From: Mrakia gelida
Lineage: Eukaryota > Basidiomycota > Tremellomycetes > Cystofilobasidiales > Mrakiaceae
Direction of reading: 5' to 3'
NCBI GenBank assembly: GCA_024345305.1
Contig: BRON01000018.1
Location: forward strand, 1-64,000
Length of the DNA: 64,000 bases
The position numbers were made by a program, and so were the translations under genes. Shown here piece by piece: positions 33,829 to 46,623 of this stretch. Every line of letters begins with the position of its first letter. Positions within the stretch are counted from its first letter, which is position 1. A model generated the notes under the pieces. It ran no database searches. It saw nothing but the letters and a program-made list of their open reading frames with translations, and was not told where the DNA came from.

Positions 33829-35140
33829 GGACAGCCGGAAAGGCAGAGACAGTTTAGAAGAAAGGGAGGAGGAAAGCATCGAAACCAGAAATCACAACGC
33901 TCGAACCGAGGTGTTCCGTTCGTTCGTTTCGTTTCGTTGCTAAAGCGCTGGAGCGGTCTGGGTTGCTTCGCTCTCAGGGCTGGTGCTAGATTTTAGGAGG
34001 AGATGTGGTGACGTTCGTTTGGATGTACTACAGGAAGGAAGGGTAGAAGAGGATGAGAGGGGAGAGACAGTTGGGGGAGAGAGAGAGAGAGAGAAAAGGG
34101 CTGGCTCGGGAGTTTGGTGGGGGGTTATGTAGATCGAGATGCGTTGAGAGCGCGGGTGACTAAAGGCGGAGCATATACGGGTGAAGAGATTGGGGCGCTG
34201 AGACTCAACTGAGCGGGTTTGGAATGACCCGATCCCACGACAAGGGAAGTGGAGGGATTTCGAAGATGTTCACTTCCATCTGGAGTTGACACTGATCTGG
34301 AACGGCGAGTACCCGCCGGACTATACAGCTCGTGCTCTGAGAAGGGTCGCGAGTGAAATTCTTCCCCCACGAGCGAGAAAGAGCGAGATCGAGTCAAAGT
34401 GTTAAGGGCGAGCTCAAAGTGCAGCCCAAGTCCTGTCTCTCTTTTCTACTCGTACACAAGTAGGTATCCCGCAAGAACGTATGAATCTATACTGTTTCGA
34501 GGTCGCCCGATCGAGTGGCGCCTTCAGGTTTGTCGTGGCGGGAACGGCATGTATAGATCTTGCAAAGGGCTCAGAACGAGCTTAGAGAGAATCGAGCAGA
34601 TTTTGAGTTTGTTTTGAGCTTTTCAGCCGTGTTGGACAACGAGATGACTCGTTTACTATACATCTTGATATGTGGAGCAGGGGGGAAGTGAAAGATCTGC
34701 ACGGATTCACCCGAGACGAGGGACGAACGCTTCTGTGCTCGTCTCGCCATTCTGACCCCTCCGCTTTCCTTTAAATTTGTTTTCCTCTCGTTTCCTCTCC
34801 GTTCATCGCTTTCGTTGCTTGAGTGATGGCAGATGGCACACGGTCTAGTCCAACGATATATCATCCAAACGAGCCAAGTATCCAGGGAAAAGCTGGTCTT
34901 CAGGGGAAAGAGGGAGGGTGAAAAGAAGAGGGAGTGCAGAATCCGGAAATCACAACGCTCAAACTGAGGTAGCGCGCCGTTCAGTTCAGGCCGTTCCTCG
35001 AGCTGGCTGGTTCGTCCTTCTCTGGCTTGACGGCCATTCAACGGCGAAGCTAAGTGGAGAGGTCTAATGCGGGTTCAATGAGACTGTATGTAGACGCTTC
35101 AGAGCGAGTGTTGAATCGACAAAGGCGAGAGTGAATGGAC
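33829..35140. other. Spacer without recognisable gene
   Basis: I see no convincing coding region. A short phrase, GAAATCACAACGCTC followed by AA and GAGGT, occurs at about 33887 and again near 34945, so the two ends are related repeats. A (GA)n run lies near 34079-34094. Minus-strand frames of up to about 155 codons have no domain or splice logic and are probably chance. Confidence 0.5.
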
Positions 35141-36180
35141 TTCGCCAGTTTTGGAGAGGAAGAGGAAGAGGAGTGAGTGCAGCCGACTGACTCGCCACTT
35201 TTGGCAAGCGCGGCCATATCCACTTTCTGTGCACTCTCACCAGTTCTTTAGGAGGTAGAACGTGGCGGAGCAAAGGCTCTCGCACGAACAAGAGAAAGAC
35301 GCGACCATGACTCGCCAGTTTCGGAAAGGGCGAGCAGCCGAGTGGCCGGTTTTGGAAAGTTCTTACTCGCCACTTTTGGCAAACCTTCTCGCCTCTTTAC
35401 AACCCTCAACGTGGAAAGAACGAGCTTCGAAAGGGCTCGGAGGAAGCACGAGCCCTTATAGCGTCGTTCTCCTCGACTTGGCAATTCTGGAAAAGGAGAG
35501 CTGAGAAGGTGCGCCCCTTTTGGAAAGCGCTCTCACTGTGCGTGGCGAGGGCTTAGATGATGTTTGTGCGTGTTATGAAGCTGTCTGGAATGGAGTCGAG
35601 TGATTCCGAGCGAGGTGCGAGAGGACAGAGGTGTCAACAACCCCTCCTTCGCTTCTCGACCCGACCCGCCAGTTTCGGAAAGGGGAGTCAGAGAGATTCA
35701 CCTCTTTGGGGAAAGGGATCTTCTTGAGTACAGCGTTCTGGCTAGCAATCCTCGTATGCGTTCTGCTGGAAACAGAACTGACCAGCTGGAACGAGGATCA
35801 AACTCAGAAACAGGCCGACCACACCCTGCTCTACTTCTCTTTCCTCGACTGGCCGTTTTTGGAAAGCTCGTTTGCTCATTTGTCTATGCGTTGGAGCACT
35901 CAGAGACAGAGGGCTGGGCAGGGCGGAGGGACTATCTGGATGCATCCAGAGGAAGAACGAACGAACTGTCAGCGCGTCGATTTCGTCAACTCGCCGATTT
36001 TGGAAAGCGGAAGCAGTCAGGCGACTCACCACTTTTGGAAAAGCTCGCCTCCATCGATGTCTGAGAACTCTTGAGGGCTCCTGAGAGGGCGAAACGTGGT
36101 AGGAGACTGGTGGAAGGATGCGCACGTGATTGAACCCGAGACGCGTGTTCCTCGTGGGCTCGCCAGTTTTGAAAAGCGCC
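35141..36180. repeat. Cluster of a ~20 bp motif, CTCGCCAGTTTTGGAAAG-like
   Basis: At least twelve direct copies on the plus strand at about 35141, 35191, 35311, 35342, 35365, 35476, 35511, 35664, 35848, 35989, 36024 and 36158. The core is CGCCA(G/C)TTTTGG(A/C)AA; copies ending TTGGCAA are self-complementary (GCCA...TGGC). Spacing is irregular (about 23-184 bp) and the DNA between copies is unrelated, so this is not a simple tandem repeat. Confidence 0.8.
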
Positions 36181-36338
36181 AGGTTCGGAAAAGAGGTCCT
36201 CTTGATCTCTTTGAGGCTCTCTACCGGTCCCTACCGTCAGCTGAGAGGCCTCGTAAGGAGATTAGCGTAGTCTAACAAGGGAAAATCTGGTTGATTAAGA
36301 TGTTTTGGACAATGTGCTCGTTCAGGACGTTAATCTGG

Positions 36339-36543
36339 AATCTGGTCAGTTGAAGATCTGGTCAGTTAGGGATCTGGCCGACTGCAGCAAGGACATCCTT
36401 CTATATATCTTAAGTTGGTCCAAGGGCCCCTCTAAAAGCCGCGAGCTTCAACGAGACTCAGTTCTCGAGGCTGCCTCCAAGGATGTGGTAGGTTGGGACG
36501 TGGCAGGTTGGGATGTGGTTGTTTGGGGATCTGGTCGTTTAGG
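36339..36543 (+). repeat. Short imperfect direct repeats, GATCTGGTCAGTT-like
   Basis: Three copies of a ~17 bp word lie at 36339-36384 and four related copies (GGATGTGGTAGGTTGGG and variants) at 36481-36543. No gene is evident around them. Confidence 0.55.
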
Positions 36544-37784
36544 ATGGATGATCAGAGCATCAATCTATCTAGGAAGAGCTGAATTTGAATACTAGCGATG
36601 TGTCAACATTGTCAAAAGCAGACGGTCAGGACAGCAAGATGCGGGCAGAACTGAACGTGACGCCGCGCGACCTCTGCTCATCTTCCTCTCACCGCCCGCC
36701 GACTCCGTTCCATCTTCAAAGCTCAACCTCCGAGTCGACGCGTCGAGATCGCTCTCGCCACCTCCGCTCATTTGACTTTCGGATGAGGGTGAGAGCGGAT
36801 CGTTCCATACAACCCAGGGGAGTGACCTGAAAGCAGAAGAGCTGAGAGCGAAAGAGAGACAGGAGCAAAAAAAAAAAAAAAAAAAAGCAAGCACGACGCG
36901 ACACAACTTGACTCGACCTCTGAGAGTTGTTGTCAGACCGCTCTTTTATCCTGCTTCTGTCGCGAAACATAGAAGAGAGCGGTATGTTCTCACTTCTACA
37001 GAGGAGCGAGGCGTTTCTTGCATTGACGTACAGTGTGAGGACGAACGCAGGCCTGAGTGACCTCTGAATGACGGGTCCGTTCCGCTCTCTCCCCTTCGAC
37101 CTTGTTGAAAAACCGGATCCTGGAGATAGGAGCGGTTCGAGCTGTCCATGGCAGAGAAAGCGAGGCAGAGGAAGCGAGCGGTGACTTGAATGGAGGCGTC
37201 CAAGAAAGCAGAACGGGAAAGAAAGACGCGACTGCTCCTTCCGGAGCAGCTCGTTCTTCCGCTCTCGCATCTCATAGGAGTGCTTGAGCGAGAGCATTGA
37301 GGACAACAGGCTCCAGAGGATGAACTAGAAGGCCAGATCAAGGGAGGTGACGAGAGGAAAAGAGGAGGAGAAGGAGGTGAGTGCTCGCTCAACTCAATTT
37401 TGCCTTGGCTCCCGCGATCCTTCCACGCGGGCTCAGGTTACTCAGCACCGTTGTACGTCCAAGAGAGTCGGGACAAAAGAGCTGAGCGGTCGAGGGAGAT
37501 GGAAGAAAAGTTGTGAAGCGGAAGTCGACGTCGATGGAGTCGACCAACGAGTGAACAAAGACATCCAGTGAAGCCAGCGAGATTCAAAGTCCCAGAGATG
37601 ACGAAAAGGTGGGAAGCAGCGACGAGTGTCGATTCGGGCTGGCCGAAGCTATATAGAAACAAACCAGCGAGCGAACGGAGAAGAGGTCAGCTCTCCATCG
37701 CTTCGTTTCGTTCAAAGCTCGCTCCACAACTCCCCTCCTTCCCTCCCTTCTCTCCTCTTCCCATCCATCCATACATCGACCCAC

Positions 37785-37849
37785 CTCTTCCAGCCTAATC
37801 TCAGTATACACACGAGCTTTAGGTCCACGAGCGACGAGATCGAGTCCTG
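37785..37849 (-). other. 65-nt exon-like segment, left arm
   Basis: On the minus strand it is preceded by a pyrimidine tract and TTCTAG and followed by GTGGGT. One frame reads DLVARGPKARVYTEIRLEE. A segment of the same length with conserved edges occurs at 48296-48360. It may be an exon of a decayed gene family or of a spliced non-coding RNA. Confidence 0.4.
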
Positions 37850-38145
37850 CTAGAACGAACGAAGGAACGAGCAAGCAAGAAGGAAGGAAGAAGACGACGT
37901 CAGCTTCGAGCTCAACTCCCCTTCCCCTCCCTCTCGTCGTTCGTTCCTCCCATCCATCTATCCATCAGCCCATCCATCCTCATTCTCGGTCAATTCACAT
38001 GGATACGAGAATCTCATCGTCCGAGAGAAGAGAAGGATGCTGGCTTGAGGGGAGAAGGGAGAGAAGAGAGAGGGAAGGAGAGGAAATGATGGCCGTTTCT
38101 AACCCAACCCAGAATTGCTCGCTCGTTTTGTTTTGGACGGGGAGA

Positions 38146-38157
38146 GGTTACGTGACC
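38146..38157. promoter_or_regulatory. GGTTACGTGACC palindrome-like box
   Basis: A variant of the GGTTACGTAACC box found five times in this region. ATGGCCGTTT lies about 45 bp to its left, the mirror image of the arrangement in the right arm. TTACGTAA is a bZIP-type half-site pair; binding is inferred only. Confidence 0.4.
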
Positions 38158-39319
38158 TGTAGGTTTTCTGAGTCCGCTAGAAAAAGTGCAGTTTTGGGAC
38201 TCGTGTGAGGGGTTGCATCAAGACGAGAAAATCTTGTCGTCGTCGTTACGTCGCGTCGTCGAGGTTGATTCAGAGTCAACCTCCCTCGTTGCCTTGACGC
38301 GGGCTATTGACCCGCCCCAGCCCAGTGTCCGGACACATAGATTCGACTTCACTGACATGAACAGAGCGAGCAAGGGAGGAAAAAAAAGGCAAAAGGGGAC
38401 GAAAGCTCGACGCGTCGCGTCGCGTCCCGTTCCCGTTTTTTCAATGTCGTTCCCTGGGAGTCGGAGTGAGTAACCGAGAGTGAGACTCTCGACAACGTGC
38501 TATCTCTCGGCCTTTCCCCCGAGATCCAGGGAAGCAAGGTTGAATTCCAAGCTTCGAACAGCCAAAAATGAAGCGGCGACGCGTCCCAAGTCATCAAGCT
38601 CGACTGTTCTTAACAGAGCAACAACTCCTGAGCAGGGCTGAACGTCGGGTCAAAAGAGTGAGATGAGGGACTCTGTAGATCCTCCTTCCAGCTCTTTGCC
38701 CAGAAGATGTCCCTCCTTGGAAGTGAAGCGTGTGCGAGAAAAGTAAAGGCGAGGAGACGACTCCTGCACGGGACTTCCCTCCGACGGCGTACAGGTCTCT
38801 GAGTCTGAAATTGGTACGCCGATGTATGGGTACTAGACAGGAGATGTGGCGATCTCGAAGTGAAATAGTACAGCGACACGGATGAAGGAGAACGCAAGGG
38901 AACGACGCGTCGACTCCGAAGTCGCGAGGCAGAATCGCGGGTTGGAGGCGTCAGAACTAACCGAGCGACTCTTCCCAGCCGGACCACCGGGAGAAGCACG
39001 GAGCTTCTTTGAGGGAGATGATCTGTGTCCTGGAGTGAAATAAAGCAATTTGACTGAAGAGCTTGATTTCTGAGTCGACGCGTCCAGGCCGCTCTCACAA
39101 TCTTCCGCCCATTCAACTTCGGGAGGGGGGTGAGAGCAGTGGGTCTTGCGACTTAGAGAAAGAAGATTCAAAGCAAAGCAAAAAAAAGGACAGTAGTCGA
39201 GAAGGAATGGAGAAAAGGAAGAGCACGAGAGGAAACAAAACGGGGAGGGAGGAGATGATGATGGCCGTTTGGAGTCAACTTGAAACGAGGAGAAAGGTGA
39301 GGAGAGAGGAGGGGGGAGT

Positions 39320-39331
39320 GGTTACGTAACC
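39320..39331. promoter_or_regulatory. GGTTACGTAACC palindrome, left arm
   Basis: A perfect 12 bp palindrome with GATGATGGCCGTTT about 50 bp to the left. Same orientation as the 38146 box and opposite to those at 42424, 47955 and 57393. Confidence 0.5.
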
Positions 39332-42300
39332 TGCGATCTTTTGACTCTGCGCTGAAGAGACAGCCGCAAAAGGGATGGGTGGAAAGGGGAAAGAGGAGAG
39401 AAGAAACTTCTAGCTCACAGTCGGGTCGCGTCGTCAAACGGGAGAGAAGCGGTTTGGACGGCGAGAATCTGCTTCACGCCAGATCCTTCGCCGCCTCATT
39501 CTCGTGACCAGAAAGAAAAGGTTATTTCATCAACAGGACACCGAGGAAGATGACGGGGAAGATCATGTGCGAGAGAGAGAAGGGAGCGAAAAGGGATGAA
39601 AGCTCGACGCGTCGCGACCGGTTTCAAGAACAAAGCTTCCAAGTTGCTTCCTGAGCGGCCGAGAGGAAAATCGAGATTCAACTCTTCAGAAAGCGTATCC
39701 CGACTCCTCTTTCTTGCCCCAGGAAAGCGAGGTTGACCTCCGAGCTTTGAAGAGCGAAAAGGGAGAAGTGGACGCGTCGTCCTTGCCTTCGCTCACGTCT
39801 CTTCCAAAAGAATGCAACAACTTCTGAGCTGGGCTGAACGTCGAGTCAAACGAATTAGACGGCTGAAGTTATTGACCCGTCGTCGACTCCCTCCCAGAAG
39901 ATGTGACTCGCAGGCTGAAGCGTATGTGAGGGGACCAAAGACGAAGAGAAGCAACTCCTGGACGCGTCTTCCCGTTGACGGCCTGCAAGTCTCTGGCGCG
40001 AGATTTATAAGCCATCGCAAGAGCATCGATTCCAAGGGAAGCTAACACTTCCGAGCTGATGACCTGAAGGAGAATAGAGGCAGGCAGAAAGGGAGAAAAA
40101 GCCAAAACAGAACGACGCGTCGACTCCAAAGTCGGAGAGCAAAAGAGTCGGTCAAAAACGCGGGGAGCCAGCGACGTGACCCACTCTTCCACTCGAGCGC
40201 CGCAGAGGAAGTACGGAAGCGTTTTGTGGATACTGCCTCGCGGTTGTTAAGAAGTGAACGGACAAGCTTCCAAGGTTGACCTCTGAGTCGCGCGTCAAGC
40301 CGCTCTCAATTTCAATCGGTCTAGGAGCATCGTTTGGAAGGGAGAGCGGTTGAGAAGCACATGTAGAGGAAAAGATTGGAAGTATAGGACGAGAGTGCAA
40401 GGAAGAGAGAGACACTGGGGGCGAAGAAGAAAAGTAGACGCAACACAACTCAACCTCTGAGAGCTGTTGTTCGACCGCTCTTTTCATCCTGCTTCTGTTG
40501 CAAAGCACATACGAGAGCGGTCTGCCAGGGTCTCTCCAGAGGAGCGGAACTTTTCGGTGCTCTCGAAAGCGAAATGATCGGAAAAGGGTGAACGCGGGCG
40601 GAAGAGACCTTTGAACGACGCGTCTCGCCTGCTCTCTCCTTCTCAATCTGCTTTGAAAAGCTGATTATGTGAGTGAGAGCGATCGATCCTAATCATCCAA
40701 AGGACGCGACCGATCTCTGAGTCTGAAGTGGAGAAGAAGGCGGGGCGAGAGAGAAAGAGGCGACTCGACCCCGCTCAACCTCTGAAGCTGCTCAACCGTT
40801 CACTCTCGCGTTCCTCGGTCATCAAGGGAGCGAGAGCGACGGACTGGGCTGACCCAAAGGGGAGGCAGAAAAGCGGAGACAAAATAGGAGATGTCCAGAT
40901 AAAACATCATAAAGCCAGAAACGAGGGAAGAGAAAGAGACGACGCGTCGACTTCTGAGTCGCAAAGCAGAGACGTCGGTGGAAGCCGTTGATATTCAACG
41001 AGACAGCGGACTCTCTGCTCACGCCTCAGGAGAGGCACGGAGGTTTATTAAGGAAGATGATCCGTGTTCAGGAGCGAAATGAAAGGATGAGCTTCGGGGC
41101 TCGATATCTGAGTCGACGCGTCGAGCCGCTCTCACAACCTCTGCCCATTCAAATTTGGGAGCGGGGTGAGAGCGGTTTCTACGGCTCGGACTCAGAGAAA
41201 GAGACTTTAAAACCAGCGGAGACAAGAGTGTGAAGAGGTAGAGGAAAAGACGAAAGGGAAGAAACACAATGTGACTCGACCTCTGAAGCAGTTGTCTGAC
41301 CGCTCTTTTATCCTGCTTCTGTCGCGAAACATAGAAGAGAGCGGTTTGCAAGACCTTCCACAGAGGAGCAAGGTCTTCCGGTGCTCTTATTCAGAGCGAA
41401 ATGATCGGAAGAGGATGTACGCAGGCCTGAGCAACCTCTGAACGACGCGTCTGTTCCGCTCTTCCCCTCCGGCTCTTTGGGGACAAGTGACTCTAGGGTG
41501 AGAGCGAAGGAGCTATCTTCAACAGAGGAAGTGCGAATATATGAAAGTAGGCGAACAAGAGACTGAAAGGACGGGAAAGAACGACGCGTCTCCCTCGGCT
41601 CATCCTCTGGAGCAGCTCGTCCGTTCGCTCTTGCGCCTTCATCTTTCGTGAGGGGCTGAGAGCGAAGAAGGATCTGACGCTAGGAGAGGAGACAACGGCC
41701 CTGCTCACTGGTGGGTATACAGTCAGAAGCAGGGACGAGACAGGGAGAGAGGTGAGTGCTCGCTCGACTCGATGTTGTCCAAAAAAGTGGCGAGCTGCTC
41801 TTCAGCCCAATGTCGCTATCACCTCTCCGAGCAGGAGGGGAAGGTCGCTCGCCGAGTCGACGCGACGCGATGACCGCCGAAGCGAAAAGGAGATGAACTA
41901 GAGGGAGGAAGAGATTACAAAGAGAGGGACAGGACAAAAAGAGCGAGAAAGAGAGAATGAAAGGGGTAGATGGCGTGAAAACACGGGCGGAGGAAAGGGA
42001 CGGAGACGACGCGTCCTTCCCTTGATACCTTCCTCCTCTCCGCTAATTTCCCCCTGTTCTTCCTATCTAACTCAGTATCCCTCGTTCTCGACCAACTTCA
42101 ATATCCGAGCCAAGACAGATCTGGGTCCGTTCAGAATGGATTCACCCTCCTTGCCGCTCCTACCCTTTCGACTGGATCTCGCTCCAACCCGTGTTCGACG
42201 AACCGAGGGGGGTCCAAGAACGAGGTCCAAAAGAGGAACATGACCAAAGCAAACAACCAACCAAGAGCGAGCACAAAAACAAGACGGGAGGGGGGGAGGC

Positions 42301-42423
42301 GAGGGAGGAGGAGCCTCTCAGGGAAGTCAACAGAGAAGAGCAGAAAAGTATTTGTTTTTCTTCTTTCTATCGTTTCAGTAAGCCTGAGGCCTGATAGAGC
42401 GCTGGAAACTTCGAAATCATATC

Positions 42424-42435
42424 GGTTACGTAACC
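42424..42435. promoter_or_regulatory. GGTTACGTAACC palindrome, R1
   Basis: A perfect palindrome about 50 bp before CGGCCATCGTCTCC and about 120 bp before the first exon-like piece. Its position suggests a promoter or binding site for the repeat unit. Confidence 0.5.
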
Positions 42436-45400
42436 GCTGGCGCCTCCCAAACACGAAAGCGAGGAAGTGATTCGAGTTGACTTCATACGGCCATCGTCTC
42501 CTCTCCCTCTCCCTTCCTCCTCTCACTCTTCCCTCAAGCCAGCCTCCCACTCTTCTCTCGGACGATACGATTCTCGTATACATGGTGAGTCAATTGGGAA
42601 CAAAACCTGGGAAGGATGGATGAATAGATGGAACGAACGGACGAAAGGGAGGGGAAGGGAGCGGGAGGGGAAGGCGAGCTCGAAGCTGACGTCGTCTTCT
42701 TCCTTCCTTCTTGCTTCGCTCATTCGTTCGTTTGATCTAGCAGGACCCGTTCTCGGCGCTCCACGCCCGTAACAGAGAGGCGCGTAAGTATGCTGAGATT
42801 AGGCTGGGAGAGGTGAGTGAGTGGATGGAACGAACGAACGACGAGGGAGGGGAGGGAAGGAAGGTTGGAGCGAGTTCGAACGAACGAAGTGATGGAGAGC
42901 TGACCTTTTCGCTTCGCTCGCTCGCTCGTTCGATGTATACAGCGTCCGCCGACTCGAATCAACCCTCGAGGTCGCCGTCGTCTCTACCGTCGTCGCTCCT
43001 GCTCGCTCGTTCGAACAGCGTCGTTCGTTCCCCTGCCTTTCCTCTCGCTCGTTCGACGTTGAGCTCGCTCCAACGACTTTCCTTCCATCCCTCTTCGGCC
43101 GCTCAGCTCTTCTCTCGATGGCCTCCCTCGAAATCTTTTGGGAGCTGGAGTGTTCGAGGTCGCTGGAAGGATATCTGGAGTGGATGGATAGGTCGTTCGT
43201 TCAAGCGAGTCAGGAAGTGAGAGAGGAGGGTGAGCTCGACGCCAGTGAGTTCTCCGACGTTCGTTCGTTCCCTCGTTCCCTTTCCTTTCCCTTCCCATCT
43301 TGTTCTACCCTCTCCGCTTTTTCTTCCCTGGATGGATTTGGATGGGTTCTTGGGTGGTTGATCGGACGAGGCGAGAGCACTCGTCCGACGTTCCACCTCT
43401 CCTTCCCATCCATCTCGTCCACGACGACGAGTGTTCGTTCGATCTTCATTTGAGGCTTTCCTCCCTCAATTCAGCGCTCAAGTCACCTGGTGATGCAGTC
43501 TCTTGGACGTCCCGGGTGTGCTCAGATCGTGTTTTGATGGAGATTGGTCTTGAGAAGGACGAAGGTCGAGTTGAGGAGCGCGAAGTCACTCGCGTCTCCT
43601 TCTCTCTGCTCTCCTTCTTTCATCGACTCTCACTCTCTTTCTCTTTCTCCGAGTTATCTTTATCTCTCTCTCATCCTTTCTTCTTTTCTGTGTCTCTCTT
43701 TCCTCCCCTTCCGCCGTCACTCCCTTCAACCTTCATCCGCCGTCGCGTCCTCCCTCAATCCATCGATACTTGAAGACCCTCGTTGAAGGGGTTTCGTACG
43801 GCCTTGGATATGGTGATGGTGCAACGACGGACGTCGGGTCAGAGGCTTCTTGACACAAGAAAGGGAAGCGTCGCTGTGAGGTTGAGTGCGACGAGCGACG
43901 AGTCACTCCACTTCTTCTTCCCTCCTCTCCTCTTCCGTTACTTCCATCTTCTTCTCTCCTACCTCTACCTATTTCGCTTCCTCTGTTTGGACGCTTCTTG
44001 ACCTCACTTGTTCCTCCTTTATTCCTGCTCGTTCTCTTCTGCTCGTCGCGTTCTCCCATCTCACTTCCTCTTCAACTCTCCATCCCTTCGCGTCTCGACC
44101 TCGCCGTCCATTCCGACAGGAGTTTACTCTATGTTGGTGTTAGGTCGGTACGAACGAGGGATACTGAGATGGAGAGGAGAGTGCGAGAAGCGACTCTGGC
44201 AGGAGGGGTTGAAGGAAGATGAGACGCGTCGTCTGCCTCTCTGTCTCGGCCACCCCCTTTCGCTCTACCACGGTGCATCTTCCATTTTTTCCGTCCTTGT
44301 TGACAAATTTTCTCAGACCTTTCGTTTTCTTCTATCTCTCTGTTTCTGCCTCTGCCTCTGCTCTCTTCCACCCAATTTGAGACGCGTCGCATTGCGTCCG
44401 AGATTCTTCTTTTCTTCAACCTTTCCTCCCATCTGTCCCACCACTTACATCCCTTCGGCAAAACTATTAGTCTAGCTGCGGAGATGTGTTCTTGATGGGA
44501 GGTCTGGGAGATCGGCTCGAAGAGCAGCTCGCGGACAAAGTCGAGCCGAGTTGAGTTGAGTCAAATTGAGGTGAGCGAGCGCTCACCTCTCTCCCCTTCC
44601 CACTCCTTTCTTTCCATTGTTTCATAACGTGTGACACCTCTGTTCATCAACTCTTTCCCGCTCTCACCTCTTCATCTCAACATCGAGGACGCGATAGCGA
44701 AGGGACGAGGTGTTTCAGAGGTCGAGCGGACAAAGTCGCGTCTCTCTTCCCCTCTTCTCTCGTCCGCTCGACCCATCTCTCGCTTTCTCTACCACAAATA
44801 TCGCAAACCGCCCTCTCCTCTAAGATCCCGCTTCGATCCGGCTTTCCAAGAAATTGGAGCGTGGGAGCGTGCAAGACCCGTCGTCCAGAGAACGGGCGCG
44901 TCGAGTTCACCTTCGCCTGATTTTTTCCCTTCTCCCTTGTTCAAAACGGGAATCACCCCTCTGGTACACGCCCTTTTCCTTGCTCTCACCCTCCATCTCA
45001 CAGATAAATGGAGTCAGCGAGCAACTGAAGAGAGACAACCGGAGGTCGACTCACGTCGCGCCATGTTTCCCTTCCTTTCCCTTGCTCTGGCCCCTTTTCC
45101 CTTCCATTTCTTCTTCTTTCGAGTCACTTCTCTGGGTTGTTGGGGTCACCCCGCTCTCACCCTCATCCCAGACTCGAACGGGCACCGGCTGAGAGAACGG
45201 CGTCGACGCGTCGTCTCAGAAATCCAGCCCCTCAGTAACATCGTTTGATTTCTCTTCTGGGACCGCAGAGCAGTTTTTTTTGACGAGCATCTTGCCTCTC
45301 CTGTATCTTGCGATGAGAGTCGGTCATCGCGACGAGTCTCAACATCTTTGACCGGCTTTTCTGCTTGCGAGCCAGGAGGTCGACGCGTCTGTCCTCGCTT

Positions 45401-46623
45401 TTTTCCTTTCTTACCCGAACCTCGTTTTCTTTTCGCTTTGAAATACTCAAGCTCGTGTTCCCCTGAAGCGGACCATCGAGGACGGCTTACTGCTCTCGAA
45501 CAGAGACTTGCAAGCCGTCAAGGAGGGGCGCTTCCAGGAGTCGTGTCGTTCTGTGTCTCAAGCAGGTCACATCTTCTGAAGCAGCGGCTGTAGTTAGGTC
45601 CCAAGGTTCGTGTAGACAGGGTATCTTTGGGCCCGACACGCGACCCAGCTCAGAAGTTGTCGCTATGTGTGAAAGAGACAGAAACGAAGTTTGGGACGAC
45701 GCGTCCGCTTTTCGCTACGCTTGAGCTTCATGTTTGGATTCCCTGAACGATCGAGTCGGTGACCGAGAGAGGATTCCCGGACAGAGTTCGGAACTCGGTT
45801 GATCACTTCGACGCTCAGGAAACGACGTTGAAGAAAACGAAATGAGACGCGACGCGTCGAGCTTCTTGTCCTCCTCTTCTCCTCCTCTTCTTGTAAAGCT
45901 TCGGCAGTTCAAATCGACACACTCCACCGCCTCCGAGCTCATCTTCAGCTCTGGGACTATGTATCTCGCTCACTCCAGGGACATCGGTCGCTCTTTCCCT
46001 CCCATCTCACTCGTTTGTTCAACGTTGACCTCGCTCCCTTCGTGACGGTCCTTCCATCCCCCTCGGGCGCTCAGCTACTTCCTCCTCGACTCTGTTGGAC
46101 GGAGGAAAGAACTAGACGGTCCGAGGGATGTGAAAGGATCGCTGAAGTGAATGGATTGGATCGTTCGTTCGATTGAAGGGAGGACGGTGGAGCTTGACGC
46201 AGGTGAGTTCTCGTTAGTGCGTTCCTTGGCTTTCTTCCTCCTCCTCTCTCTTCATCTTTCCTCTTATTCTACTTGGTGCGAAGAGGAGGGATGATAGCGA
46301 CATTGGGCTGAAGAGCAGCCTTTTTTCGTGCCTCTTGTCGTTGAGTCGCAGTCGAGTCGAGCGAGCACTCACCATTTTATTCATCCCGTTTCCGTCTTTC
46401 GTGACCAATAAGCGCGCAACGCCATCCCTCGCCGCTCTGTCGTAGAGCTCCTCTCCGCTCTCATCCTCTCATCTCAAACTGAGGGCGCGAGAGTGAACCG
46501 ACGAGCTGCTTCAGAAGTCGAGCGACCGTCTCATTTCCGTCCTCTCCTTTCCTCATTTTTCTCTTTTCACTCGCTTGAACTCTCGCTCGTTAGCTTGCAT
46601 CCTCTAGATCGGTATGAACCTCG

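Larger units (their letters stand above)
36734..42423 (-). repeat. Left (inverted) arm of the ~5 kb hairpin-rich repeat region
   Basis: Non-coding by appearance, rich in ACGCGT and in short hairpins such as CCGCTCTCA...TGAGAGCGG. Segments match the right arm in reverse complement: 38401-38560 against 47500-47690, 38770-38830 against 55650-55705, and 37785-38060 against 48113-48360. Two palindromes of the GTTACGTAAC type (38146, 39320) are followed in the reverse direction by GATGGCCGTTT. A run of 20 A lies at 36867-36886. No domain-bearing ORF. Confidence 0.7.

Noticed and set aside
33824..33830. GTTAGGG at the end of unit 3 as an interstitial telomere repeat.
   Set aside because: It runs in the wrong direction for this chromosome end, and the extra GG is absent in units 1 and 2; the match is a coincidence of the flank.
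34125..34397. Minus-strand frame of 90 codons as a gene.
   Set aside because: No domain, no splice context, no second copy; probably chance.
35141..36180. The motif cluster as a CRISPR-like array.
   Set aside because: Repeats are short, imperfect and irregularly spaced, and the host is a eukaryote.
36867..36886. The run of 20 A as the tail of a LINE, SINE or processed gene copy.
   Set aside because: No reverse transcriptase, tRNA-like head or target duplication is seen next to it; it could be simple slippage.
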